From: Bacteroidales bacterium
GTDB taxonomy: Bacteria > Bacteroidota > Bacteroidia > Bacteroidales > UBA932
Assembly: GCA_017938925.1 (NCBI GenBank)
Contig: JAGBAO010000017.1
Coordinates: 1-64,000 of the forward strand
Direction: 5' to 3'
DNA length: 64,000 nucleotides
Under the pieces are notes generated by a model. That model had not been told where the DNA came from. It worked only from the letters and a program-made list of their open reading frames with translations, and did not search any database. Shown piece after piece: positions 24,206 to 32,720 of this stretch; position 1 is the first letter of the stretch, and the number at the start of each line of letters is the position of its first letter. Position numbers and translations under genes: made by a program.

Positions 24206-25687
24206 ATGATTAAGAAAATGAAAAAGACTCTTTTGTTTACAACTGCCATTGCCATGTGCTTTGCAGTCTCATGTGCAGAATTTGAGGATGATATGAATGT
24301 CAATTCCGGTGAGGGAATGACTGTGACAGCCAGTCTGGAGGAAATTACAAGAACTCATCTTGATGGGGTAAGTATGTACTGGAAACAGTCAGATGCAATC
24401 AATGTGGCTATTGATCCTGCTGTTTCTTCAAAACCATACTCCGTGACATTAGATAGATTTGACCTTCAGTCTGGAGCAGACACAAAAAGTGCGGTGTTCA
24501 AATCAGAAACAGCCTCTCCAGGAAATGTATATCACGCAGCTTACCCTGCCACTTCCTATGTGAAAGAAGGGGAAAGATATATCTTTTTTGATTTTCCTTA
24601 CGAGCAGGAATATGTGGAGAATGGAATTAAAGACGGTTATGTACCGATGTATGCATATGGTGTGGATGATCCTTCAAAACTTAGTTTCATGTATGGAAGC
24701 GGTATTGTAAGACTGAATCTTTATGATGCACAGTCTGCAAATCCTGTAAGCATTTCTAAGATAGAGGTGACTACTGATCAGCCGGCATCTGGGTTGATGG
24801 TTGCTTCATTGAATCTTAACAGGTTCCCTGCATACAGAATGAATACCAACAAGCAATATACTATTACCTATGATGTGCCGGATGTTGTCTTGAGTAAAGA
24901 TCAGACACAGCCAACTTCATTCAACATTTGCCTTGCAAATACTATAAGTAATGGCGCCAAATTATTAACTGACGGTGTATATGCTTCAGTTACATTCAAG
25001 GTTTACGCTTCCGACGGAAGTGTGTTTACAAAGACCAAGCAGAATCAGACGATCGAAGGTGGAAAGATATATGACTTCCCGGCTGTTCAGTATGAGGGTG
25101 CGGTTACATATAAGGTAGGTGACTACTACCCGAACCCATCTGTGGATGTCAATGATCCTGAAGAAGTCGCTAAGGTTGAAGGAATTGTATTTGCGGTGAG
25201 TGAAGATGGCTTTCACGGCAAGATATTGAGTCTGCAGGAGGGCTCGTCTTTGGCTTGGAATACTACCGGTGCAGCAGACAATACAAATGATGAAGATGAT
25301 GGGATGGCCAATTTTACAACGGTCAAGGCTAAAGATCCTTCATTTGCCTCATACCCGGCCTTTGCCTGGTGTGCCTCTTTGGGAGAAGGATGGTATATAC
25401 CAGCTGTTAATGAGGTGTTGTTGATAAGAACCGTATGGCAGGCCAATAAAACTTTGCTGGACAATAAGTTCGCAGCAATTGGCGCGACGCCATTGTCTGC
25501 CACGAAATATGTCTCATCCAAAGGTAAGGATCAGGCATCATACTACTACTCATCTACAGAATATGCGGATTCTCCAAATAAGATATTGAGTGTAAGTTTT
25601 AATAGTACCTCTGATGCGGGTTCCGGACTTAAGAAGTCATCCGGCACGCAAGAGAACCTTTTATTCCGAGCAGTGAAATTATTTTAA
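24206..25687 (+). CDS. Fimbrillin-like lipoprotein with the DUF1566-like C-terminal module
   Basis: This 493-residue lipoprotein has a signal with lipobox FAVSC. The N-terminal half has the fimbrillin-like pattern (TASLEEITRTHLDGVSMYWK, YHAAYPAT, FDFPYEQEY). These proteins form surface fibres or adhesive layers. The C-terminal module (YKVGDYYPNPS to LLFRAVKLF) is nearly identical to that of the gene before. I chose the ATG at 24206 (or 24218), since the longer frame from 24113 overlaps the 41-residue peptide in another frame and adds a non-signal leader. The combination of fibre-type and lectin-like domains in a glycan locus suggests attachment to the glycan. Confidence 0.72.
   Translation: MIKKMKKTLLFTTAIAMCFAVSCAEFEDDMNVNSGEGMTVTASLEEITRTHLDGVSMYWKQSDAINVAIDPAVSSKPYSVTLDRFDLQSGADTKSAVFKSETASPGNVYHAAYPATSYVKEGERYIFFDFPYEQEYVENGIKDGYVPMYAYGVDDPSKLSFMYGSGIVRLNLYDAQSANPVSISKIEVTTDQPASGLMVASLNLNRFPAYRMNTNKQYTITYDVPDVVLSKDQTQPTSFNICLANTISNGAKLLTDGVYASVTFKVYASDGSVFTKTKQNQTIEGGKIYDFPAVQYEGAVTYKVGDYYPNPSVDVNDPEEVAKVEGIVFAVSEDGFHGKILSLQEGSSLAWNTTGAADNTNDEDDGMANFTTVKAKDPSFASYPAFAWCASLGEGWYIPAVNEVLLIRTVWQANKTLLDNKFAAIGATPLSATKYVSSKGKDQASYYYSSTEYADSPNKILSVSFNSTSDAGSGLKKSSGTQENLLFRAVKLF
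25207..25687 (+). repeat. Intragenic repeat copy B (C-terminal module)
   Basis: This is the partner of 23583-24063. The DNA stays almost identical up to the stop codon and the AACC just after it, then diverges. A third, older relative of the module forms the whole of the next gene (25706-26356) and is clearly different at DNA level. Confidence 0.85.
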
Positions 25688-25705
25688 CCCTACAATTATA
25701 AGATT

Positions 25706-26356
25706 ATGAGAAGATTTGTTTTGGTTGCGACCATGATCGTTTCGCTTATGCCGGCAATGGCTCAGACTTTTAAGGTCGGGGATTTTTATCCGGATCCGAA
25801 TGTAAATCTTGATGATGCTGGTGCGGTAGCAGCAATTGAGGGGGTTGTCTTCCTGGTGTCAGAAGATGGTAAAAGCGGAAAGATATTCAGCCTGAAAGAA
25901 GGCAAAGGTCTGAAATGGAGTGTGACCGGCGATGTCGACTATACAGAAGATACCGATGACGGAATGTCAAACTTCAATACTGTGCGCGCTATGGAACCAG
26001 ACTTCTATAGTTATCCGGCTTTTGCTTGGTGTGCGTCTTTGGGCGAAGGATGGTATATCCCGGCTATTAATGAATTGGTAGCAATGCGTGAGGCTTGGGG
26101 TATGACTCAGGCAAAGCGTCGCGCCTTGAATTCCCGAATTCAGAAAGCCGGAGGAGATCCTATCCAGCAGTCTATCTTCGTTCAATCGCGCGGCAGCAAT
26201 ATGAGCGCGATCTACTATTCTTCTACTGAACATCCAGAGAAAAGGAATAAAGTGCTCTCACTTAGTTTCAATAGTACAGGTGGCGCGGGGGATGGCCTGA
26301 AGAAGCTGTCAGACTCTATGGAAAATCTGTTGTATAGAGCAGTTAAGCAGTTCTAA
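25706..26356 (+). CDS. Secreted single-module DUF1566-like protein
   Basis: This 216-residue protein has a signal peptide ending at MAMAQ (cut before TFKVGDFYPDPN) and consists only of the module that ends the two previous proteins: SYPAFAWCASLGEGWYIPAI, YYSSTEHPE, ENLLYRAVKQF. It is not a lipoprotein, so it would be periplasmic or released. About half the residues match the module of its neighbours. It may be the ancestral stand-alone form. The ligand is unknown. Confidence 0.7.
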   Translation: MRRFVLVATMIVSLMPAMAQTFKVGDFYPDPNVNLDDAGAVAAIEGVVFLVSEDGKSGKIFSLKEGKGLKWSVTGDVDYTEDTDDGMSNFNTVRAMEPDFYSYPAFAWCASLGEGWYIPAINELVAMREAWGMTQAKRRALNSRIQKAGGDPIQQSIFVQSRGSNMSAIYYSSTEHPEKRNKVLSLSFNSTGGAGDGLKKLSDSMENLLYRAVKQF

Positions 26357-26359
26357 TAG

Positions 26360-27781
26360 ATGAAAAGATTAGCGCTGATTATAGTAACGCTGCTGGGCTT
26401 TTATTCGTTATCTGGTGCGAAAATCATCCTATCTCCTTTGTATGGGGATGGGATGGTTCTTCAGCAGCAGAGCGAAACTATTATTGCAGGCTACGCATCA
26501 GGAAAAGAATTGACGGTGACTATTCCGTGGGTGGAAACTCCTTTTATAGTACCAGTAAAGAATGGTAAGTTTGAAGTGGCGATAAATACGCCGGTTGCAT
26601 CTCGCCAGTCGTATTCTATGACATTTAAGGATAAAGACTCTGAAGTTGTTTTAAAGGATGTGTTGGTTGGAGATGTTTGGATCTGCTCAGGACAGTCAAA
26701 TATGGAAATGACGATGAAAGGCTATAATGGGCAGCCGATAAAGCATTCCGTTGAGATGGCGATGCAGTCAGCAAAATATTCTGATTTAGTCCATATGTTT
26801 ACTGTAGGAAGATGTGTGGCAGAAAAACCTCGTCCAACAGTTAGAGGTACATGGAGAAAGTCGTCGCCTGAAAATGTAATGACAATGAGTGCAACTGCTT
26901 ATTGCTTTGCCGTAGCTCTGGCAGATGCACTTCAGATTCCAATAGGAATAATTTCCGCAAGTCGCTCGTCTTCCAAGATTGAAGTCTGGATGCCACAGGA
27001 TTTACTGAAAGAGAAACATGGGTATGATGTTGAAAAAATCAACTCGGACGCGAATATTCGCGATATCTCTAAATGTGGCCTCTATTACAATGGTATGATT
27101 GCGCCATTGTTTAATTATAAGGCTAAAGGATTTTTATGGTATCAGGGTGAGTCTAATAGAGACAATCCTGAGAAGTATCCGGAACTTCTGGCCAGTATGG
27201 TGAACCATTGGCGTACAAGTTGGGGTGACACTGAAAATCGGATGCCTTTTGTTTATGTGCAAATTGCTCCTTATAGATATACGGATAAGAGAGGATTGGA
27301 AGTTCCGGTCTTTGTTGAAGCTCAGAGCAAGGCATTGGAAATTATTCCTAATAGCGCTATGACCGTTACAACAGATATTGGTGAGATGAATTGTATCCAT
27401 CCGTCCGATAAAAAGACTGTAGGTCAGCGAGCTGCAATTGAAGCAATGCGTCTTGCATATGGTGTGGATATTACAAACGCCTCGGGAATGCGCCCTATAG
27501 AATGTGTATTTGCCGAAGGTAAAGTGGATGTGTCATTCTCTAATGCGTCATATGGTTTTATGCCAGTCGAGCCAGTCTATGGTTTCGAATTAGCTGGCGC
27601 TGATGGCGTATTCTATGCCGCCGATGCTGTAATTGTGAAGAATAAGCCGGTTGTTACAGTGAGTTCATTAAAAGTTACAGATCCGGTTACGGTGAGATAT
27701 GCTTATAGAAATTACCCCGGCTGTAACCTTGTAAATACATTAGGATTTCCTGCATACCCGTTCTCTCGTAGTAAAGAATAA
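26360..27781 (+). CDS. Sialate O-acetylesterase (SASA/SGNH family)
   Basis: This 473-residue exported SGNH-type esterase has a signal peptide (ends near LSGA). The nucleophile Ser is in the block GDVWICSGQSNMEM, the oxyanion Gly/Asn lie in GFLWYQGESN, and the catalytic His is in IHPSDKK. The family removes O-acetyl groups from sialic acid, or from other sugars such as xylan units. Beside a GH89 enzyme and sialidase-like proteins, mucin sialic acid is the likeliest target. It starts three bases after the previous stop and is the last gene of the long AT-rich block. Confidence 0.86.
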   Translation: MKRLALIIVTLLGFYSLSGAKIILSPLYGDGMVLQQQSETIIAGYASGKELTVTIPWVETPFIVPVKNGKFEVAINTPVASRQSYSMTFKDKDSEVVLKDVLVGDVWICSGQSNMEMTMKGYNGQPIKHSVEMAMQSAKYSDLVHMFTVGRCVAEKPRPTVRGTWRKSSPENVMTMSATAYCFAVALADALQIPIGIISASRSSSKIEVWMPQDLLKEKHGYDVEKINSDANIRDISKCGLYYNGMIAPLFNYKAKGFLWYQGESNRDNPEKYPELLASMVNHWRTSWGDTENRMPFVYVQIAPYRYTDKRGLEVPVFVEAQSKALEIIPNSAMTVTTDIGEMNCIHPSDKKTVGQRAAIEAMRLAYGVDITNASGMRPIECVFAEGKVDVSFSNASYGFMPVEPVYGFELAGADGVFYAADAVIVKNKPVVTVSSLKVTDPVTVRYAYRNYPGCNLVNTLGFPAYPFSRSKE

Positions 27782-28131
27782 TTGCGGATTATACGATAGA
27801 CTATCACCATTAACTCAACTCGTTATTAGGGAATTTGTTATAGTTCAAGAGTATGTGACACGACAAAGTATGAAGTCCATAGGATATATATAGATGTCCA
27901 ATGGGTCATTTCATTGATGTATGCACCTTATGTGAGGCTAAGAATCGAGTTGCAGACTATGATGAAAGCACTGATGTTGAGTTTTATGAAGAAGCCGCAG
28001 AATTTAAAATGCTTCTTGCCAACTATGATAATCCTGTTGTGCCATTGCCGGGTGAAGTACACCAACCATGTGTATCTACGGAGAGATGGGAAAGTATAGC
28101 AATTTACAGACTTCTTTTAATGAATAATAAA
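27782..28131. other. Intergenic stretch before the kinase cassette
   Basis: These 350 bases carry no gene I can support. The frame of the kinase is open upstream to an ATG at 27901, but the 77 extra residues match nothing I recognise and are not part of the PfkB fold. No TAnnTTTG promoter or strong hairpin is evident. The stretch may hold a decayed gene, since a run of 77 open codons is only mildly unusual by chance. Confidence 0.5.
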
Positions 28132-29121
28132 ATGAGCAAACCAAGAATTCTAGTAGTCGGAAGTTTCGTGATGGACCTCGTGGCGTCGGCCAGAAGAACT
28201 CCCGACTTGGGTGAAACCGTGATCGGTTTCGCCTTCAGGACGGCTCCGGGAGGCAAAGGAGCCAATCAGGCTGTGCAGGCGGCAAGGCTCGGAGCCATAA
28301 CTGATATGGCCGGTTGTGTGGGGAGCGATTCTTTTGGAAGAGAGATGATCCAGGCCTTGAAATCTTCCGGTGTAGACACAAGCCATGTGAAGGTCAGTCA
28401 GGAGCTTCCTACCGGTGTGGGACATATCGAGATCCAGGACAGTCCGGAAGGAGTACAGAACAGGATCATTGTGGTTCCTGGCGCCAACTATGACCTGAAG
28501 CCATCTGACCTCGACTGGCTCAAGGAAGGAATAAAATCCTATGACATGGTCATCATGCAGCTTGAGCTGGAAATGGAGACAATCGAATATGTCGCTCGTC
28601 TTGCTCATGATGCCGGGGTTCCGGTGATGCTTAACCCTGCCCCTGCGGCAGCTCTGTCTGACGAACTTCTCTCTTGTGTGACATACCTTACTCCTAACGA
28701 GACAGAGGCGGCTATCCTTGCGGGTATAAAGACCGACGCTGAAGGCAGACTTTCTGAAGATATTCTGAAGAATGCAGCTTCAGTACTCATGAGCAAAGGT
28801 GTAGAGAATGTGATCATTACCCTTGGTGATCAGGGTGCAGCTTTATGTACTGAAGATGGAGTCCGGATCATACCTTGCGTGAAGATGACAGATGTGAAAG
28901 ACCCGACAGCTGCCGGAGATTCATTTGTGGGAGGATTTTGTGCAGGAATATCTGCAGGGCTGTCTATGCAGGAAGCATTGCAGCTCGCAGTCCATACAGC
29001 TGCCATCACCGTCTGTGGTTACGGAGCTATACCTTCCCTACCTGTTCTCGAGCAGGTCGAGGCCCTTATGAAGGAAAGAAATTTCAAAGAACTGAACGAT
29101 AAACTGAATAATCTGAAATGA
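28132..29121 (+). CDS. PfkB-family sugar kinase, ribokinase-like
   Basis: This 329-residue cytoplasmic kinase has the PfkB folds and signatures: APGGKGANQAVQAARLG near residue 42 (substrate and dimer region) and DPTAAGDSFVGGF (ATP site with the catalytic Asp) near residue 259. Ribokinase is its closest well-known relative, but PfkB kinases act on many sugars and nucleosides, and a product of this locus could be the substrate. An ATG at 28120 is an alternative start; I prefer 28132 because the protein then begins SKPRILVVGSFVMDLV like its family. It overlaps the next gene by ATGA. The base composition resembles the core genome more than the SusCD block. Confidence 0.86.
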   Translation: MSKPRILVVGSFVMDLVASARRTPDLGETVIGFAFRTAPGGKGANQAVQAARLGAITDMAGCVGSDSFGREMIQALKSSGVDTSHVKVSQELPTGVGHIEIQDSPEGVQNRIIVVPGANYDLKPSDLDWLKEGIKSYDMVIMQLELEMETIEYVARLAHDAGVPVMLNPAPAAALSDELLSCVTYLTPNETEAAILAGIKTDAEGRLSEDILKNAASVLMSKGVENVIITLGDQGAALCTEDGVRIIPCVKMTDVKDPTAAGDSFVGGFCAGISAGLSMQEALQLAVHTAAITVCGYGAIPSLPVLEQVEALMKERNFKELNDKLNNLK

Positions 29122-29732
29122 TACAAGAAAAAAGTATAGATACCTTGAAGAATTTTCTTGCTTCGGCTAAGGAAAATTTCTCTTCATCCATTGACAGCGT
29201 AGACTTGGATGCTTGTAAAAAAGCAGCAGAACTGATACTTGCTGCTCAAGCAAATGGTGGTCGCATACATGTAACAGGCATCGGAAAGCCAGGACATGTT
29301 GCAGCATATGCAGCATCGCTCCTTTCTTCAACCGGTAACCCGGCAGCCTTCCTCCATGGTACGGAGGCAGTGCACGGATCATGCGGACAGCTTGTTGCTG
29401 GAGACGTGGTGATAGCCATTTCAAATTCAGGCGAAACAGTCGAACTGAAAGCTACGGTAAATGCAATTCATAATAACGGATGCAAGGTCATCGCTGTGAC
29501 AGGAAATCCTGACAGCTGGCTGTCAAAGAATTCCGAATGCACTCTACTTGCCGGCGTTTCGGAAGAGGGCGGTCCTCTGAATCGTGCACCGCGTAACTCG
29601 GTAAATGCTGAAATGCTTATTCTTGAGGCTCTGAGTGTGGTTCTTCAAGTGGAGAAGGACTGGGATCCTGAAAAGTATGTAAGATGCCACCCAGGTGGTA
29701 AGTTGGGCGAACTAAGGGAGAATGAGAAATGA
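29118..29732 (+). CDS. SIS-domain sugar-phosphate isomerase (KpsF/GutQ-like, no CBS domains)
   Basis: This 204-residue protein has one SIS domain (about residues 30-185: HVTGIGKPGHVAAYAASLLS, AISNSGETVELKATV). KpsF/GutQ arabinose-5-phosphate isomerases share this domain and the HPGGKLGE end, but they carry two CBS domains afterwards; here the protein stops right there. It would isomerise an aldose phosphate and a ketose phosphate. ATGA overlaps with both the kinase before and the mutarotase after point to tight coupling, so its substrate is probably the kinase product. The true sugar is unknown. Confidence 0.83.
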   Translation: MIQEKSIDTLKNFLASAKENFSSSIDSVDLDACKKAAELILAAQANGGRIHVTGIGKPGHVAAYAASLLSSTGNPAAFLHGTEAVHGSCGQLVAGDVVIAISNSGETVELKATVNAIHNNGCKVIAVTGNPDSWLSKNSECTLLAGVSEEGGPLNRAPRNSVNAEMLILEALSVVLQVEKDWDPEKYVRCHPGGKLGELRENEK

Positions 29733-30136
29733 ATAAAGGTAAATGTATAAATCCATGCATTCTCGCGGCGGTCAGCCGTCTTGGTCATGGTGACAAGATT
29801 CTGATTGCTGACGGCAATTATCCACTTAACAGCAAAACCGGAGATGCCGAGAAGATATGGGTGTCTCTTATTCCCGGACTTCCGACTGTGACTGATGTCC
29901 TTGATGCTCTTCAGTCTATCATCAATGTTGAGGCGGCAGCAGTAATGCAACCCTCTGAAGGACCTGAACCAGAAATCTTCAAGGAATTTGAAGCAAGGCT
30001 CCAGGAAATGGAACTTAAGAGACTTGGCAGATTCGAGTTCTACGACGAATGTACCAAGCAACCGCTCAGCTTAGCCATTGCGACCGGAGAGAAACGTACT
30101 TTTGCAAACATTCTGTTAACAGTGGGTTGTGCATAA
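29729..30136 (+). CDS. RbsD/FucU-family sugar mutarotase
   Basis: This 135-residue cytoplasmic protein has the RbsD/FucU fold, which speeds exchange between anomers or ring forms of a free sugar. The motifs LGHGDKILIADGNYP (conserved His and Asp) and ATGEKRTFANILLTVG at the end fit FucU better than RbsD. It is the third gene of the coupled cassette (ATGA overlap with the isomerase). It would act on the sugar before phosphorylation. A strong hairpin follows directly. Confidence 0.85.
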   Translation: MNKGKCINPCILAAVSRLGHGDKILIADGNYPLNSKTGDAEKIWVSLIPGLPTVTDVLDALQSIINVEAAAVMQPSEGPEPEIFKEFEARLQEMELKRLGRFEFYDECTKQPLSLAIATGEKRTFANILLTVGCA

Positions 30137-30140
30137 ATTG

Positions 30141-30175
30141 AAAACGGCAGTAGATTTGACTCTATTGCCGTTTTT
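30141..30175. terminator. Bidirectional terminator between the converging operons
   Basis: AAACGGCAGTAGA pairs with TCTATTGCCGTTT (one G-U pair) around TTTGAC, followed by a T-run on the plus strand and preceded by an A-run for the minus strand. It ends the rightward glycan locus. The leftward gene's stop codon lies inside the right arm, so both directions use it. Confidence 0.8.
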
Positions 30176-30503
30176 CTAATAGATTGAGTCCGCTCCATTC
30201 TTTCTTGCCCTTGACCTTCGTTTCAATCTCCACTTTGGTAACGACACCTTCCGGAGTGGTATGAATCCGATAGTTGACATTTTTATCTGTTGAAGGATGA
30301 AAGCATACAAGGCGAGCCAGTTGCTCATCCTTTATGTTCACTTTATGTTTTCTCACCTCCAACTCTTCCTCGGTGTAGTCTGACAGAACCCCTTCAAGCT
30401 TCTTGATGTACCGTGCATCGGACTCCATTACCTCAATTCGATCCTTTACCCTCTCTATATCTAACTTTGAGTGCTGAAATACCCCAAATACGACAAGATT
30501 CAA
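30162..30503 (-). CDS. Hypothetical 113-residue protein
   Basis: The protein is soluble and charged, with a Lys/Glu-rich start (KLDIERVKDRIEVMESDARY), a stretch ESDARYIKKLEGVLSDYTEE and a C-terminus rich in alternating Lys/Val. I recognise no family. The start is uncertain: a TTG at 30503 allows the full frame, and an ATG at 30428 gives 88 residues. It follows the DUF4325 gene by 16 bases on the same strand, so the two may work together. The gap between the two genes is too small for a promoter. Confidence 0.5.
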   Translation of the reverse strand: MNLVVFGVFQHSKLDIERVKDRIEVMESDARYIKKLEGVLSDYTEEELEVRKHKVNIKDEQLARLVCFHPSTDKNVNYRIHTTPEGVVTKVEIETKVKGKKEWSGLNLLEKRQ

Positions 30504-30519
30504 TAAGGTTCGCTTCTTC

Positions 30520-30885
30520 TTACAAACAGATTGTCTTCATCCAGTCTGTCATTTCTTTTACAGTCTGGAATCTATGAGTAGTCGTATTAGCAGGCTCTTC
30601 ATAGAGTTTTTTGCCAGTCTGTGTCTGACTTACAACATTAAGCATATATTGGATATCCTCAGGCAGATTGATAGACTCTACCTTTATTCCATTCAGCTTA
30701 CCATGGTCATTTACGAATGTGTTGTAATACTCATCCATGAAGCTACGAGTAGCAAACAAGACCTTAGCAAAATCTATCTGAATCTCCTGTTCGTTGGAGT
30801 TCAGAACATAGAGCAGAAGATCCGCCACAGTAGAGCGTGACTTCAAATCAGGGCTCAATACAGTTGTGATATCTATTGTTTTCAT
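30520..30885 (-). CDS. DUF4325 (STAS-like) protein
   Basis: This 121-residue soluble protein resembles DUF4325, a STAS-like domain: SRSTVADLLLYVLN near the start and DFAKVLFATRSFMDEYYNTFVN in the middle. STAS-like domains often act as switches that bind partner proteins or nucleotides. The family frequently occurs near defence or mobile genes. GGAGGAACAGAAT precedes the ATG, so the start is good. The AbiE pair lies upstream on the same strand, about 140 bases away. Confidence 0.7.
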   Translation of the reverse strand: MKTIDITTVLSPDLKSRSTVADLLLYVLNSNEQEIQIDFAKVLFATRSFMDEYYNTFVNDHGKLNGIKVESINLPEDIQYMLNVVSQTQTGKKLYEEPANTTTHRFQTVKEMTDWMKTICL

Positions 30886-31024
30886 ATTCTGTTCCTCCGT
30901 TATTCTACGTAATTGATATAGTTAAAATCTTTGTTATCAAAAGGCAGTTCATTCCGCATTAATTTTGAAAAATAGACTTAACCTACCCATGTAAACCTAA
31001 TCCATCTGCCTTGACAATGAGATT

Positions 31025-31834
31025 TTATTTTTCCCTTTTCCCCGGCATTCTGTCTATAAATGTATTTTTGACTAAATCATAAGCCAACGTTGCATCGAAT
31101 TTATCGGCATCTGAACGGAGCAGAATCTCTGTATCTCCGATGAACTCCGGATCTACAAGCTTAGCCTCCATATTGGCAACAAACTGCTTATAGGTCGGAG
31201 CCTTCTCAACAACAAACTCCATATATGCATTATAGCATTTCAGGACGTTGTCAACATTGATATCCTTCTGCTGTAATGCAATCTGAAGATCGTAAAGATC
31301 TCTGCCCTTCTTTCGCTGATATAATGCTCGTATCTTTGTCCCTATGAGTTCGTCAAGGTGATATGTGGTTATTTCACACGAGCCCGAAAACCATTTATTA
31401 TTGACAGAGAATGGGACTTTAGTAAGTCCTAAAACATTGAAATGCTCATAACAGTTGATCTCTACCTTGAGTCTGATCTGTTGCACCGGAGGAATCTCTG
31501 ACTCCATCCTGAAAAGCATTGTATTGTTGTATCTCTTCTGCTTTGTCACTTTTCCCGGCATCCACGAAAGAACCTCACCTAAACGTTCCATTATAGGCTT
31601 GATTGGTCCCGGGTGTATCTGCACGAGATCAATATCTTCACTATAACGTGGCTGAGGATGCAGATACAACTTATGTAGTGCTGTTCCACCACGAAATGCT
31701 AACTGACTTGCCAGGAACTCATCGCCAAATATGCAGACTAACGCTTTACAGATAATAAGGTCTTGTTCTATCATAAATGGCTCAGACCATGGCGCATGTT
31801 CGCTCCATGCTAAAATAGATGCCCTGTCAATCAT
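31025..31834 (-). CDS. AbiEii/AbiGii-type nucleotidyltransferase toxin
   Basis: This 269-residue toxin of a type IV toxin-antitoxin abortive-infection system is a nucleotidyltransferase that modifies RNA, often tRNA. It has the family's four motifs: GGTALHKLYL, RYSEDIDLV (metal-binding Asp), the segment RLKVEIN, and KKGRDLYDL near residue 180. It overlaps the antitoxin gene by four bases. AbiE pairs are frequent on phage-defence islands and conjugative elements. Here the pair closes the right side of the putative island. Confidence 0.9.
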   Translation of the reverse strand: MIDRASILAWSEHAPWSEPFMIEQDLIICKALVCIFGDEFLASQLAFRGGTALHKLYLHPQPRYSEDIDLVQIHPGPIKPIMERLGEVLSWMPGKVTKQKRYNNTMLFRMESEIPPVQQIRLKVEINCYEHFNVLGLTKVPFSVNNKWFSGSCEITTYHLDELIGTKIRALYQRKKGRDLYDLQIALQQKDINVDNVLKCYNAYMEFVVEKAPTYKQFVANMEAKLVDPEFIGDTEILLRSDADKFDATLAYDLVKNTFIDRMPGKREK

Positions 31835-32631
31835 AACTCATCAATTTCTATATCTATGTTAAAGTCTATATTCCAACGATTAGACTGGCAATATTCACTT
31901 TTTGCGTGACTGTTACTAAATAGCAAAGTATTCCAAACCCTTTTCTTCTTTGTCGCTGCGATCGTATACAATTCATCTGACATGCCCTTTTCGTCCAGAA
32001 CGAATTCCAACATAAACCCTAATCTACGAATCGAAGACATTGTTGTATATGGAATTACATCCTTCATCTTGGCTATGTCTAAACGCTCGCACAGTTCAGA
32101 GAGAACAGTTGCCGCTCTTTGGTATCCGCCAACCTTAGAAGCATATTGAACCAGATCGACCGCAGTCAATTCTGGACAAGAATACAGCATGGTTCCTGTT
32201 TCTGTATTTATTTTATATAGTAGGCCTGATGGTATCTCACTGCGATAATTCCAATCGAGACTCCTGTTTCTATCTGAAACGCGGCTTCTTGGCAGAACTG
32301 TCATCACTTGAGTGGACATCGCTCTTTGATGAGTGGCACCATGCATGGCTGCTGCTGTAAGAAGACACACGTAATAAGGCTTCCCCAACACTACCATCAA
32401 TTGATCAATATAATAAGATGGTGGGATATTCCCTTTCAATGCATATTGAGGGGGAATAACAACATAAAATCCGCGATAAGGGGACATGATCAACCTACCC
32501 TTTATGAGTCTGGCCAATTCTATCCTTATCCCATCATCTGAAAACGATGGGAATGCATTAGCGACGTCTGCTATGCAAAAGGTTGCTTGTCCGCGAATTT
32601 CGCGATTCCTTATCCATTCTCTAATTGTCAT
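31831..32631 (-). CDS. AbiEi-type antitoxin
   Basis: This 266-residue protein belongs to the AbiEi antitoxin/regulator group, with a winged helix-turn-helix at the N-terminus (FCIADVANAFPSFSDDGI, LARLIKGRLIMSPYRGFYVV) and a C-terminal domain that counters the toxin. The family usually represses its own operon. I chose the ATG at 32631 because a promoter element (TATTTTTGC, minus strand, 32647-32655) lies just upstream; a longer frame runs through it. It is coupled to the toxin by a four-base overlap. Confidence 0.85.
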   Translation of the reverse strand: MTIREWIRNREIRGQATFCIADVANAFPSFSDDGIRIELARLIKGRLIMSPYRGFYVVIPPQYALKGNIPPSYYIDQLMVVLGKPYYVCLLTAAAMHGATHQRAMSTQVMTVLPRSRVSDRNRSLDWNYRSEIPSGLLYKINTETGTMLYSCPELTAVDLVQYASKVGGYQRAATVLSELCERLDIAKMKDVIPYTTMSSIRRLGFMLEFVLDEKGMSDELYTIAATKKKRVWNTLLFSNSHAKSEYCQSNRWNIDFNIDIEIDEL

Positions 32632-32646
32632 AGTCACTATTTTGTT

Positions 32647-32655
32647 GCAAAAATA
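32647..32655 (-). promoter_or_regulatory. -7 element of the abiE operon
   Basis: On the minus strand TATTTTTGC fits TAnnTTTGC and lies 16 bases before the antitoxin start. No clear -33 TTTG is found at the right distance. Confidence 0.5.
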
Positions 32656-32720
32656 AGCATTTTTTGTATATTTATGCAATAAAATGATGATTTTTATAAA
32701 TCCAGCAGATTTACACTTAG

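Noticed and set aside
27901-28131. 77-residue N-terminal extension of the PfkB kinase
   Set aside because: No similarity to the family; the protein from 28132 starts like its relatives. Kept as a finding only for the open frame.
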